Shown one piece after another: positions 48,780-56,865 of a stretch of 64,000 nt of DNA. The notes beneath the pieces were generated by a model. It was not told the DNA's origin. It saw nothing but the letters and a program-made list of their open reading frames with translations, and ran no database searches. The translations under genes were made by a program, and so were the position numbers. Every line of letters begins with the position of its first letter. Within the stretch, counting starts at the first letter, position 1. Source of the stretch: Hydrogenobacter sp. (GTDB lineage: Bacteria; Aquificota; Aquificia; Aquificales; Aquificaceae); contig JAGDVY010000018.1 in assembly GCA_023255875.1 (NCBI GenBank), positions 36,576 through 100,575 on the forward strand, given 5' to 3'.

Positions 48780-49658
48780 ATGAATAAGAGAGATCTTATT
48801 AACCTTCTTCTTTACGATGTGGCTCTTGAGCACTCTGCCATAGTTCAGTATCTTTACCACATATTCCTAATAACAGATAAGAACATAACAGAAGAAGTGG
48901 AATCTATAGCAAGACAGGAAATGAGACATCTCAAGTGGTTTGCACAAAAGGTAGTAAAGCTGGGCGGTCAGGTAGTGCTTGACAGGTTAGAAGATATGAT
49001 AGTGATAGGTGGTCCCGATTGGGCGGACATGATGGCAAAAGACATAGATGCAGAACAGATGGCTATAGAGATATACACAAAACAGCTTGAAATAGTCAAG
49101 GACGATGATATAAAGAGGCTTTTGGAAAGGGTTATAAAAGATGAAGAAGAACACAAGATGGAGTTTACGGAACTTATGGAGCTTGCAAAAGAGTCCTTCA
49201 CCTTAGAAGGTGAAAAAAAGGCAGACCCCCAAACTCTGCAGGTCCTAAACAAGTTTCTTAAGGAGGAGTACCAAACCATAATAAACTATCTGTATCAGTT
49301 TTTCCATGCCAAAGACTGCACTTACAGGGATATAATGCTTGATCTGGCTATAGAAAGCATGACTCACATGGGAGAGATAGGTGAAAAGATAGGTGAGCTT
49401 GGTGGCATGCCGGATATAAATGCGGACTTATCACCAAAACCGCTAAAAAAGTTAGAAGATCAGGTAAAACAGGAAATAGAATACGAAAAGTCTACTGGTA
49501 AGGACTACAACGAGGATATACAAAAGGTGAAAGATCCAGAAGTGCAAAGACTCCTTAGATTTATAGAGAACCAAGAGGTGTATCATAAACATATGCTCTC
49601 GGAGTTTTTCAAAACCATGAGGAGGCTCACAGTTGGAAACCTCAAAAAGGATGATTGA
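48780..49658 (+). CDS. Tandem ferritin-like domain protein
   Basis: Two four-helix modules with ExxH: ARQEMRHLKWF / DEEEHKMEF and AIESMTHMGEIGEKIG / ENQEVYHKHM; start at ATG 48780 after SD GAGGTGG rather than GTG 48771. Confidence 0.85.
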   Translation: MNKRDLINLLLYDVALEHSAIVQYLYHIFLITDKNITEEVESIARQEMRHLKWFAQKVVKLGGQVVLDRLEDMIVIGGPDWADMMAKDIDAEQMAIEIYTKQLEIVKDDDIKRLLERVIKDEEEHKMEFTELMELAKESFTLEGEKKADPQTLQVLNKFLKEEYQTIINYLYQFFHAKDCTYRDIMLDLAIESMTHMGEIGEKIGELGGMPDINADLSPKPLKKLEDQVKQEIEYEKSTGKDYNEDIQKVKDPEVQRLLRFIENQEVYHKHMLSEFFKTMRRLTVGNLKKDD

Positions 49659-50214
49659 GCTGGTGATAAACTCCTTCAGAGAAAGTGCTGATGTAAAGCT
49701 GGCTTTTGTGGAAACTTATGCGCAACAGATAGTGGAGGTAGGTCAGATCATAGCACAGGCTTTAAAGGATGGTAATAAACTTCTACTTTTTGGGAATGGA
49801 GGAAGCGCAGCAGATGCACAGCATATAGCAGGTGAGATAGTAGGCAGGTTTAAAAAGGAGAGAAAGGCTCTACCTGCCATAGCTCTCACTACAGATACCT
49901 CTATACTTACCGCTGTTGGAAACGATTATGGTTTTGAGTCGGTGTTTGAAAGGCAGATAGAAGCTCTTTGCATGCCCGGAGATGTGGTCATAGGTATAAC
50001 CACATCAGGAGACTCTCCCAACGTGGTAAGAGGTATAGCAAAGGCACACGACCTTGGAGCTACAACTATTGCTTTCACAGGCAAAGGTGGTGGAAAGGTG
50101 GTCCAGATAGCTCACTATAGTTTTGTAGTGCCTTCTTACGAAACACCAAGAATACAGGAGTGTCATATAACCTTAGGTCACGTGCTTTGTGAGATCATAG
50201 ACGCACTCTTATGA
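49633..50214 (+). CDS. gmhA: Sedoheptulose-7-phosphate isomerase (GmhA family)
   Basis: LLLFGNGGSAADAQHIAGEIVGRF; GITTSGDSPNVVRGI; RIQECHITLGHVLCEIID. Confidence 0.93.
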   Translation: METSKRMIELVINSFRESADVKLAFVETYAQQIVEVGQIIAQALKDGNKLLLFGNGGSAADAQHIAGEIVGRFKKERKALPAIALTTDTSILTAVGNDYGFESVFERQIEALCMPGDVVIGITTSGDSPNVVRGIAKAHDLGATTIAFTGKGGGKVVQIAHYSFVVPSYETPRIQECHITLGHVLCEIIDALL

Positions 50215-51035
50215 AAAAAGTACTTCTTTTTGTAAAGGACAGTCAAAGCGCCATAGAGACTGCAAAGAAGATACAGAAATACCTCATTGATAGGAAGGTA
50301 TCCACAGATATTTACATAAACCGTAGAGGTGTAAAGCCCAAGATAAATATCAAAGGCAGAGACCTACTTCTTGTGGTGGGTGGGGATGGTACTTTTTTGG
50401 CAGGAGCAAGAACTGTAGCCAAGTACCAAATACCCATCTTGGGTATAAATGAAGGAAGATTTGGATTTCTAACGGAGGTAGAAAAGGAGTATGCCTTTGA
50501 AGTGCTTGATATGGTGCTAAAAGGTCAGATAAAGTATCAGAAAAGAGTTATGATCTCTGCATACCTAAAAAGAGACAGAACCCTGCGCTTTTTGGGAGAT
50601 TATCTTAATGATGTAGTGGTTTCAAAAAGCAACATAGCACGCATGCTTGAGCTTGATGTCTATGCCATGGGAGAATTTATGATGAGAGTTTATGGAGATG
50701 GAGCTATAGTATCAACACCTACAGGTTCAACCGCTTACGCTCTATCCGCTGGAGGACCTATAATCTATCCCCTTTCAGAAAACCTTCTCTTTGTACCCAT
50801 CTGTCCTCACACCCTTTCCAACAGACCCGTCATACTTCCAAGTGATTTTGAGATAAAGCTAATAAATCTCTCACCCGACGGTATGGCTTACTTGACTATG
50901 GATGGACAGGAAGGCATGACACTAAAAAAACACGATCAGATAATAATTAAAAAGTCAAAGCATTACTGCCTTATGTATCCAAACCCAAAAAGGAGTTTCT
51001 TTGAAATACTAAAGGAGAAGCTAAAATGGGGATAG
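50211..51035 (+). CDS. nadK: NAD kinase
   Basis: LLVVGGDGTFLAGAR; GINEGRFGFLTE; VSTPTGSTAYALSAGGPI. Confidence 0.95.
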   Translation: MKKVLLFVKDSQSAIETAKKIQKYLIDRKVSTDIYINRRGVKPKINIKGRDLLLVVGGDGTFLAGARTVAKYQIPILGINEGRFGFLTEVEKEYAFEVLDMVLKGQIKYQKRVMISAYLKRDRTLRFLGDYLNDVVVSKSNIARMLELDVYAMGEFMMRVYGDGAIVSTPTGSTAYALSAGGPIIYPLSENLLFVPICPHTLSNRPVILPSDFEIKLINLSPDGMAYLTMDGQEGMTLKKHDQIIIKKSKHYCLMYPNPKRSFFEILKEKLKWG

Positions 51036-51778
51036 ACTTTGATCGCTTTCTTGCCTTTCGCTTTAAGGACGGTAAAATCCAACCCATAGAAAAGGTACAT
51101 ATTCCAAACTTTGAGGACCTGCTTCACATAGATAAACAAAAAGAAACACTAAGAAAAAACACCCTCAAGCTGGTAAAGGGCTTTCCCGCTCAAGATGTGC
51201 TCCTGTGGGGAGACAGAGGCACAGGAAAGTCTTCCCTGGTTAAGTCTATGCTTGGGCTCTTTGGTTCTGAAGGGCTAAGAATAGTGCAAGTGTATCAGAT
51301 GGACATTATTCACCTATCTGATCTATACCAAATGATAAGAAGCACACAGAATAAGTTTATCATCTTTTTTGATGACCTTTCTTTTGAGGAAGGAGACCCT
51401 CAGGTAAATATCCTAAAATCCCTTCTTGATGGAGACGTAGAAGAAAGACCAGCCAACGCAGTGGTTTATGTCACTTCCAACAGAAGAAACCTACTTCACC
51501 AAATAGAAAAAGCTCATAAGTTTCCTGAAGAGGATCGCATCCAAACTCTCTCCCTTGTAGAGAGGTTTGGTATAAGACTGGGCTTTTTCTCCATAGGAAA
51601 GCAGGAGTATCTGGACATAGTAAAAAGCTACGCAATAAAAAGAAACCTAAACATTCAAGAAGAACTGCTCTTTAGTATGGCTCTTGAGTGGGCAAGGGAA
51701 AGATACGGTTTTTCAGGAAGGTCTGCATACCAGTTTATAAGGTATCTTGAAGGAGAGCTAATGTTAAAATCTTTGTGA
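51026..51778 (+). CDS. DUF815-family P-loop ATPase
   Basis: DVLLWGDRGTGKSSLVKSMLGLF; FIIFFDDLSFEEGDPQVNILKSLLDGDVEERPANAVVYVTSNRRNLL. Confidence 0.88.
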   Translation: MGIDFDRFLAFRFKDGKIQPIEKVHIPNFEDLLHIDKQKETLRKNTLKLVKGFPAQDVLLWGDRGTGKSSLVKSMLGLFGSEGLRIVQVYQMDIIHLSDLYQMIRSTQNKFIIFFDDLSFEEGDPQVNILKSLLDGDVEERPANAVVYVTSNRRNLLHQIEKAHKFPEEDRIQTLSLVERFGIRLGFFSIGKQEYLDIVKSYAIKRNLNIQEELLFSMALEWARERYGFSGRSAYQFIRYLEGELMLKSL

Positions 51779-52278
51779 TGGCTAACCTAATAACTCTTCT
51801 TAGATTTTTTCTGACCTTTCCCACCTTTTACGCGGTTCTTGAAGGTCACGAAAAGTTGTCTTCTGCTCTAATACTTTTAGGAGCGCTCTCTGATCTACTT
51901 GATGGCAATTTAGCCAGAAGAAGCGGAGAAAAAAATAGATGGGGTGCTCTGCTTGACCCTATGGTGGATAAGGTCTTTTTCTTATCTGTGCTTTCCGCTT
52001 TTGTGTATCTACAAAAAGTTCATCCTCTGAGCTTTGTCCTTTTGCTCATTAGAGAGCTTATCCTTTCTTTCTTAAGAAGCGTTTCTGTGGAAAAGGGTTA
52101 TATAATGCAGGCATCTTACCTTGGTAAAACTAAGGCTTTCTTTGAGTTTTTAAGCCTGTTTCTTCTGTCTTTGGGAAGTTCTGCAGGAAACTTGGCACTT
52201 TGGATCGCGGTGATCTTTGCTTACATCTCCATGTGGGATTACATGCTCAAGTACCTAACCTTTGAAAGGCAATTGTAA
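51775..52278 (+). CDS. CDP-alcohol phosphatidyltransferase family protein
   Basis: SDLLDGNLARRSGEKNRWGALLDPMVDKVFF (DGxxAR...GxxxDxxxD). Confidence 0.92.
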   Translation: MMANLITLLRFFLTFPTFYAVLEGHEKLSSALILLGALSDLLDGNLARRSGEKNRWGALLDPMVDKVFFLSVLSAFVYLQKVHPLSFVLLLIRELILSFLRSVSVEKGYIMQASYLGKTKAFFEFLSLFLLSLGSSAGNLALWIAVIFAYISMWDYMLKYLTFERQL

Positions 52279-52290
52279 GCCTTCCTCTAA

Positions 52291-52334
52291 ATGATCTTTA
52301 TCATATTGACATCTGATTTCAATTTTTGTAATAT
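52291..52334 (+). promoter_or_regulatory. Promoter TTGACA-17-TAATAT with adjacent ATGAT-N4-ATCAT inverted repeat
   Basis: IR 52291-52304, -35 TTGACA 52306-52311, 17-bp spacer, -10 TAATAT 52329-52334, 38 bp before porin ATG. Confidence 0.7.
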
Positions 52335-52371
52335 GGTTGATATTAAATCTCAATGCAGGAGGTTATAGAGA

Positions 52372-53727
52372 ATGAGGAAGGTGCTTTTGCTTTCCGCCCT
52401 CTTTTCCACAATAGCTGTAGCACAGCCTATAGAGGAAAAAATAAGACAATTAGAAGAGCAGATAAGAATTCTTCAGCAGGAAATTCAGAAGTTAAAAGAA
52501 GAACAAAAGAAAACTGAGGAAGTAAGACAGGAAACAGAGGTACTTAAAGAAGAGATAAGAAAGCTTAGACTTGAAATAGCGATGCCTGAACTTGAAATCA
52601 AGTCTTATTCTGGATTGGGACCCGCTGCATCCAAGGCACTATTTAATCCTAAAGGAGTTTCCGTAGGTGGATATGGAGAGATCCACTTTACCCATAATCC
52701 CGATAAAAAGCCCAAAAATGAAGTGGATGCCAAAAGGTTAATACTTTACTTTGGTTATGCCTTCAACGAAAAGCTAAAGTTCAATTCAGAAATTGAGTGG
52801 GAACATGCCTTTGTTGAAGGAGGGGAAGAAAGCGGTGAAACCGCGGTGGAATTTGCCTTTATAGATTACAGCTTTAACGAAAAGTTGGGATTGAGAGGTG
52901 GTCTTGTTCTTATTCCTGTAGGTATCATTAACGAGTATCACGAACCTCCTACCTTTCCCAGTGTGGACAGGCCTTTTCTTGAAAGGAACATAATACCCAC
53001 AACTTGGCGCGAGCTTGGTTTTGGAGCTTACGGAAAGTTAGAAAAACTTGAATACAGAGCTTACATTACCAATGGCCTAAAACCCAATGAGGAAGCTGGG
53101 GAAAAAGTTGAGAAAGGGCAGCTTTTGCAAGGCTTTAAACAGAAAGGTTTTAAAGCGGTCTCTGATCAGATAGCCTTTTCTGGAAGGCTGGATTATAACT
53201 TTCCGTATAACTTAAAAGTAGGAGTGAGTGGATTTTTTGGTGGTGTGCAGGACAAAGAGGGTAAAAAGCTTGGAAATCTAAATCTTATTTCTCCTCATCT
53301 TTGGTGGCAGTATGGTGGATGGGATGTGAGGTTTGTGGGAGCATACGGAACTACCTCTGGAGCGGATAAGATATCTCAAGAGATAAGTACAAACGCAGTA
53401 TGCCAACTTGGTGATACAGCTAATTGTACCACATTTCCCAAGAAGTTTTACGGCTTTTATGCACAGTTAGCTTACGATATATTTAGGTTTCTGAAAGTGT
53501 CTGATCAACAGCTTTATGTGTTTGGTATTTACGAAAACTACAACACGCACGCAAGCGTGCCAGATGGCTATACAAAACCTTCAGGACATAGGGTGCAGGT
53601 TTTTAATGTGGGTATTTCTTACAAGCCTCACCCGCTTGTGGCACTAAAGGCAGACTATGTGCGCTTTTCACCGAAAGATGCCAAAAAGCAAAACATCTAC
53701 AGATTAGCGCTTGGATGGATGTTTTAA
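52372..53727 (+). CDS. Outer-membrane beta-barrel porin (OprO/OprP-like) with N-terminal coiled coil
   Basis: Signal peptide, heptad region EEKIRQLEEQIRILQQEIQKLKEEQK, alternating beta-barrel strands, C-terminal ...LALGWMF. Confidence 0.85.
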   Translation: MRKVLLLSALFSTIAVAQPIEEKIRQLEEQIRILQQEIQKLKEEQKKTEEVRQETEVLKEEIRKLRLEIAMPELEIKSYSGLGPAASKALFNPKGVSVGGYGEIHFTHNPDKKPKNEVDAKRLILYFGYAFNEKLKFNSEIEWEHAFVEGGEESGETAVEFAFIDYSFNEKLGLRGGLVLIPVGIINEYHEPPTFPSVDRPFLERNIIPTTWRELGFGAYGKLEKLEYRAYITNGLKPNEEAGEKVEKGQLLQGFKQKGFKAVSDQIAFSGRLDYNFPYNLKVGVSGFFGGVQDKEGKKLGNLNLISPHLWWQYGGWDVRFVGAYGTTSGADKISQEISTNAVCQLGDTANCTTFPKKFYGFYAQLAYDIFRFLKVSDQQLYVFGIYENYNTHASVPDGYTKPSGHRVQVFNVGISYKPHPLVALKADYVRFSPKDAKKQNIYRLALGWMF

Positions 53728-53739
53728 GGAGGAGGTCTC

Positions 53740-55383
53740 ATGAAGAGGGTTTTTCTACTTTCTGCAATCTTTCTTTATGCATGCGGGGGAGGAGGGGGTA
53801 GTACTGAAAAAGAAGAGATTACGAATTTTACCAACCCTGAGCCTAACATACCCCTTGAGTGCTATACGGATACAGGTATAGTCAGATACGGTAGGGCTAT
53901 AGCAAACCCATGTTATGTATGCCACACCCAGGCAAACACACCCTATGCCAACGAAAAGACAGACTTTGATCTGACGCTCAAGTACTCTTTTCCAAGAGAA
54001 ATACTGAAGTTAGGTAATCCCTGGCTAAACGCCATAAGACCTGACCTTACCCTTGCTGGTATTCCTACGCCTTCTGATGCAGAAGTGCAGAGCTACATAA
54101 GACAGGACAACTGGATGGAGGCTTATCAGAAGAGGGGAGAAGGAGATCTCAAGTACTTTCCTGACCTTCCACCCATATATACATACAGCGGTGGGACTTA
54201 TCAGCTTGTTAATATAGACAGTGAAGGTTTTGTAGGTAGCACGGGATGGCGAGTCTTCAAGTGGAAACCTTTCCCGGGCTTTTTCCCCACCAACGGCAGA
54301 ATAGATTCCACCTTTATAAGGCTTGACAAACCTTTCAGAGAAAAAGAAGGGAAATTTGACAAAGCCACTTACAAGAAAAACTTAGCCATAGTTGAGTGTG
54401 CCGTAAAAGGAGTTAGTCCGGGTAATCTGTGTAGTGATACAGAGGTAGGAGACTTCATCATGCCGGATCGGTACGAGGGAGACGCAAGTAGTGTGCCCGT
54501 CATAACTTACCAGTACCCACCTGGAACAGAATTCGCTCATCCTCTCTACTATCTTGACCCTCAAAACACCATATCCTTCAAATCTCTTAGGATAAGGGAA
54601 ATGAGGTATATGAAGAAATTAGCTTACGCAGAAACAAGGAAAGAGCAGGAAGAGGAAGAGGAAGAAGAAGGCTTTTTCTGGGATAAAGGGCTTGTTTTTA
54701 ATGATAGCAAAAACTGGATTATGGTGGGGTTTATAGAGGACAAAGACGGAAAGCTACGACCTCAAAATGCTCAGGAGATGAAGTTTTGTATAGCGTGTCA
54801 TGGAGGCATCGGCGGGACGGTAGATGCCACTTTTACTTACTGGCGTAAGGTGCCAGGAGCAAAAGGATGGATGGAGCAGGATTACAACCTTGTAGTAAAA
54901 AGCATAAAAGACTGGACTTACGCAAGCTTAGAAGGAAACATAGGACCTGAGCTTAAAAAGCTTCTACCTCTTGTAAAGGGAGAGTATCAGCTCTACTTTT
55001 CAATGACCAACGGAGGAGATCACTTCAGGAGCAACCAAGAGATACTCTCAAGGATAAGCAAAGATATTAACAAAATATCCTTCATACTTTCACCCCAGGA
55101 CAACATTATCACAAACCCAGGCCTTATAAACTATCTGGATAATGAAGGCTACATAAAGCCTGAGCTTTTTCTTCCTTCACCTGAACGAGCATACGGTATA
55201 AACAAACAGTACATGAGAGTGGTAAAAGCTCAAGGGTTCATCTTTGGAAGGGATGTTTTCGATAGACCCTTTGGTCTTTCATCCGGTGGAAACTCTTTAG
55301 AAAGACTTGATGCGGTAGAAAGCACTGGAGTAAAGGAAGCTGGCATATGGGCAATCATAAAGACTATTCTGTTCTTAAAGTAG
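53740..55383 (+). CDS. Diheme c-type cytochrome-like lipoprotein, uncharacterised
   Basis: Lipobox-like LYACGGGGGS; two CxxCH heme-binding motifs (CYVCH at 53911-53925, CIACH at 54787-54801). Confidence 0.82.
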   Translation: MKRVFLLSAIFLYACGGGGGSTEKEEITNFTNPEPNIPLECYTDTGIVRYGRAIANPCYVCHTQANTPYANEKTDFDLTLKYSFPREILKLGNPWLNAIRPDLTLAGIPTPSDAEVQSYIRQDNWMEAYQKRGEGDLKYFPDLPPIYTYSGGTYQLVNIDSEGFVGSTGWRVFKWKPFPGFFPTNGRIDSTFIRLDKPFREKEGKFDKATYKKNLAIVECAVKGVSPGNLCSDTEVGDFIMPDRYEGDASSVPVITYQYPPGTEFAHPLYYLDPQNTISFKSLRIREMRYMKKLAYAETRKEQEEEEEEEGFFWDKGLVFNDSKNWIMVGFIEDKDGKLRPQNAQEMKFCIACHGGIGGTVDATFTYWRKVPGAKGWMEQDYNLVVKSIKDWTYASLEGNIGPELKKLLPLVKGEYQLYFSMTNGGDHFRSNQEILSRISKDINKISFILSPQDNIITNPGLINYLDNEGYIKPELFLPSPERAYGINKQYMRVVKAQGFIFGRDVFDRPFGLSSGGNSLERLDAVESTGVKEAGIWAIIKTILFLK

Positions 55384-55393
55384 GGCTTAAAAT

Positions 55394-55948
55394 ATGTTAA
55401 GCATGTGTAGGTGGCGTGCTTTGTTTATCGTATTCTTTTGTTTTATCTCTTTTGCAATAAATAGTTTTGCAAGAGATTTCAAAACCTTACAGCAGGCTCT
55501 TAAAGATGCCTTTCCGGGTGCAAGCATAGAGGTTAGAAACATAGTACTTTCAAAACCGCAGGTGGAAAACATAGAAAAGCTCTCTGGCGTAAAACTAAAC
55601 ACAAGGCTCGTATCTTGGTATATAGCCAAAAAAGGAAACTCTATAGTGGGATACGCATACATAGACATGCATACGGTTAGGACCCATCCTGAGGTAGTGC
55701 TATACACCATAACACCAGAAGGGAAGATAGACCTAATAGAAGTGCTTTCTTTCAACGAGCCTCTTGAGTACATGCCCGATGAAAACTGGCTAAAGCTCTT
55801 TAAAGGAAAAATGCTAACACCAGATACCATAAGACTCAGAAGGGACATACCCAATATGACAGGTGCCACACTCACAGCAAAAGCTATCACCGACAACGCA
55901 AGAAAGGTGCTTGCCATGTGGCAGGTAATCTTTGGAGGTGAAAGATGA
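55394..55948 (+). CDS. Secreted FMN-binding domain protein
   Basis: Signal-like N-terminus; MTGATLTAKAITDNARKVL covalent-FMN-type [ST]GAT motif. Confidence 0.85.
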   Translation: MLSMCRWRALFIVFFCFISFAINSFARDFKTLQQALKDAFPGASIEVRNIVLSKPQVENIEKLSGVKLNTRLVSWYIAKKGNSIVGYAYIDMHTVRTHPEVVLYTITPEGKIDLIEVLSFNEPLEYMPDENWLKLFKGKMLTPDTIRLRRDIPNMTGATLTAKAITDNARKVLAMWQVIFGGER

Positions 55949-56865
55949 GGTTCTTTATATCCGCTAACATAAAAAGCAATAAACCTCTCTACTACCTCAT
56001 CTTAGCCTTTCTGATTTTTCTACTTTTTTATTGGATAAGCTCGTGGATCTACTTTTATCACAAATACGGTTTTACCTACTCATCAAGTTTTAAGTACTTC
56101 TTTGGAGATCCAAACTTTCCTGAGAGAATATCCCTCTCTCAACTCTCTGAAGACATGCATGTGGATGTATTTTTGAAGGCTTTTTACATTTTGGTGCTGT
56201 TTTCTCTTTTTTTACTATCTTCTTTTCCCAAAAAGCTAAAGACTACCTTGATTATTGGAACAACTTTTTCTGGCATATTTGCTGTGCTCTCTGACCTTCT
56301 TATAGTCTATGGCTCTCCCCTTTTCATATACGTAAAGCTCTTTTCCTTTTTTATGTTCCAAGTTTTGAGTGGTGTAGCCTTACTTTTAACGCTTCTCTTT
56401 TTCATCTTTATGGGTGAGGACAAAGCTTCTGGTGTATCAAGCATTAAGCTCCTTCTTTTGATGTTTTCTCTGTTTTTGTTTATTTTTGTATTTATTAACT
56501 TTATAGTTTTTTTCTCAAAAATGGGCTTTACCTTTGACAGTGTAAAAAGCTACTATCTGGGAAACCCATCTACCTTTAGCAAACCCAAAACTTTTGAGGG
56601 CATGCTTAAGGTCTTCCATCCTCACCTTCTTTCCATGGCTATTTATTCTATAAGTGTTTCTCACCTTATTCTCTTTACCAACTCCAAAAGGAAACTACTG
56701 ATAGGGCTTTCCCTTTTTTTCTTTTCCTTTCTTGATAACCTATCAGGTTTTTTGGTGAGGTTTGTCCATCCCCAAATGGCTATTGCTAAAGTGCTTGCCT
56801 TTTTATCACTTCAATGCCTGCTTCTTTACACCTCTTTTCTTCTCTTTCGCAGTTCAAAAGCTTAG
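55945..56865 (+). CDS. Polytopic membrane protein with internal tandem duplication
   Basis: Two halves align by eye: FYHKYGFTYSSSFKYFFGDPN...MHVDVF and FFSKMGFTFDSVKSYYLGNPS...FHPHLL; 4-bp overlap with upstream FMN gene. Confidence 0.75.
   Translation: MRFFISANIKSNKPLYYLILAFLIFLLFYWISSWIYFYHKYGFTYSSSFKYFFGDPNFPERISLSQLSEDMHVDVFLKAFYILVLFSLFLLSSFPKKLKTTLIIGTTFSGIFAVLSDLLIVYGSPLFIYVKLFSFFMFQVLSGVALLLTLLFFIFMGEDKASGVSSIKLLLLMFSLFLFIFVFINFIVFFSKMGFTFDSVKSYYLGNPSTFSKPKTFEGMLKVFHPHLLSMAIYSISVSHLILFTNSKRKLLIGLSLFFFSFLDNLSGFLVRFVHPQMAIAKVLAFLSLQCLLLYTSFLLFRSSKA

Noticed and set aside
54643-54669. Poly-Glu run (EEEEEEEE) in the diheme lipoprotein as a repeat-expansion element
   Set aside because: Short GAA/GAG low-complexity stretch common in thermophile proteins; no evidence of length variation from one sequence.
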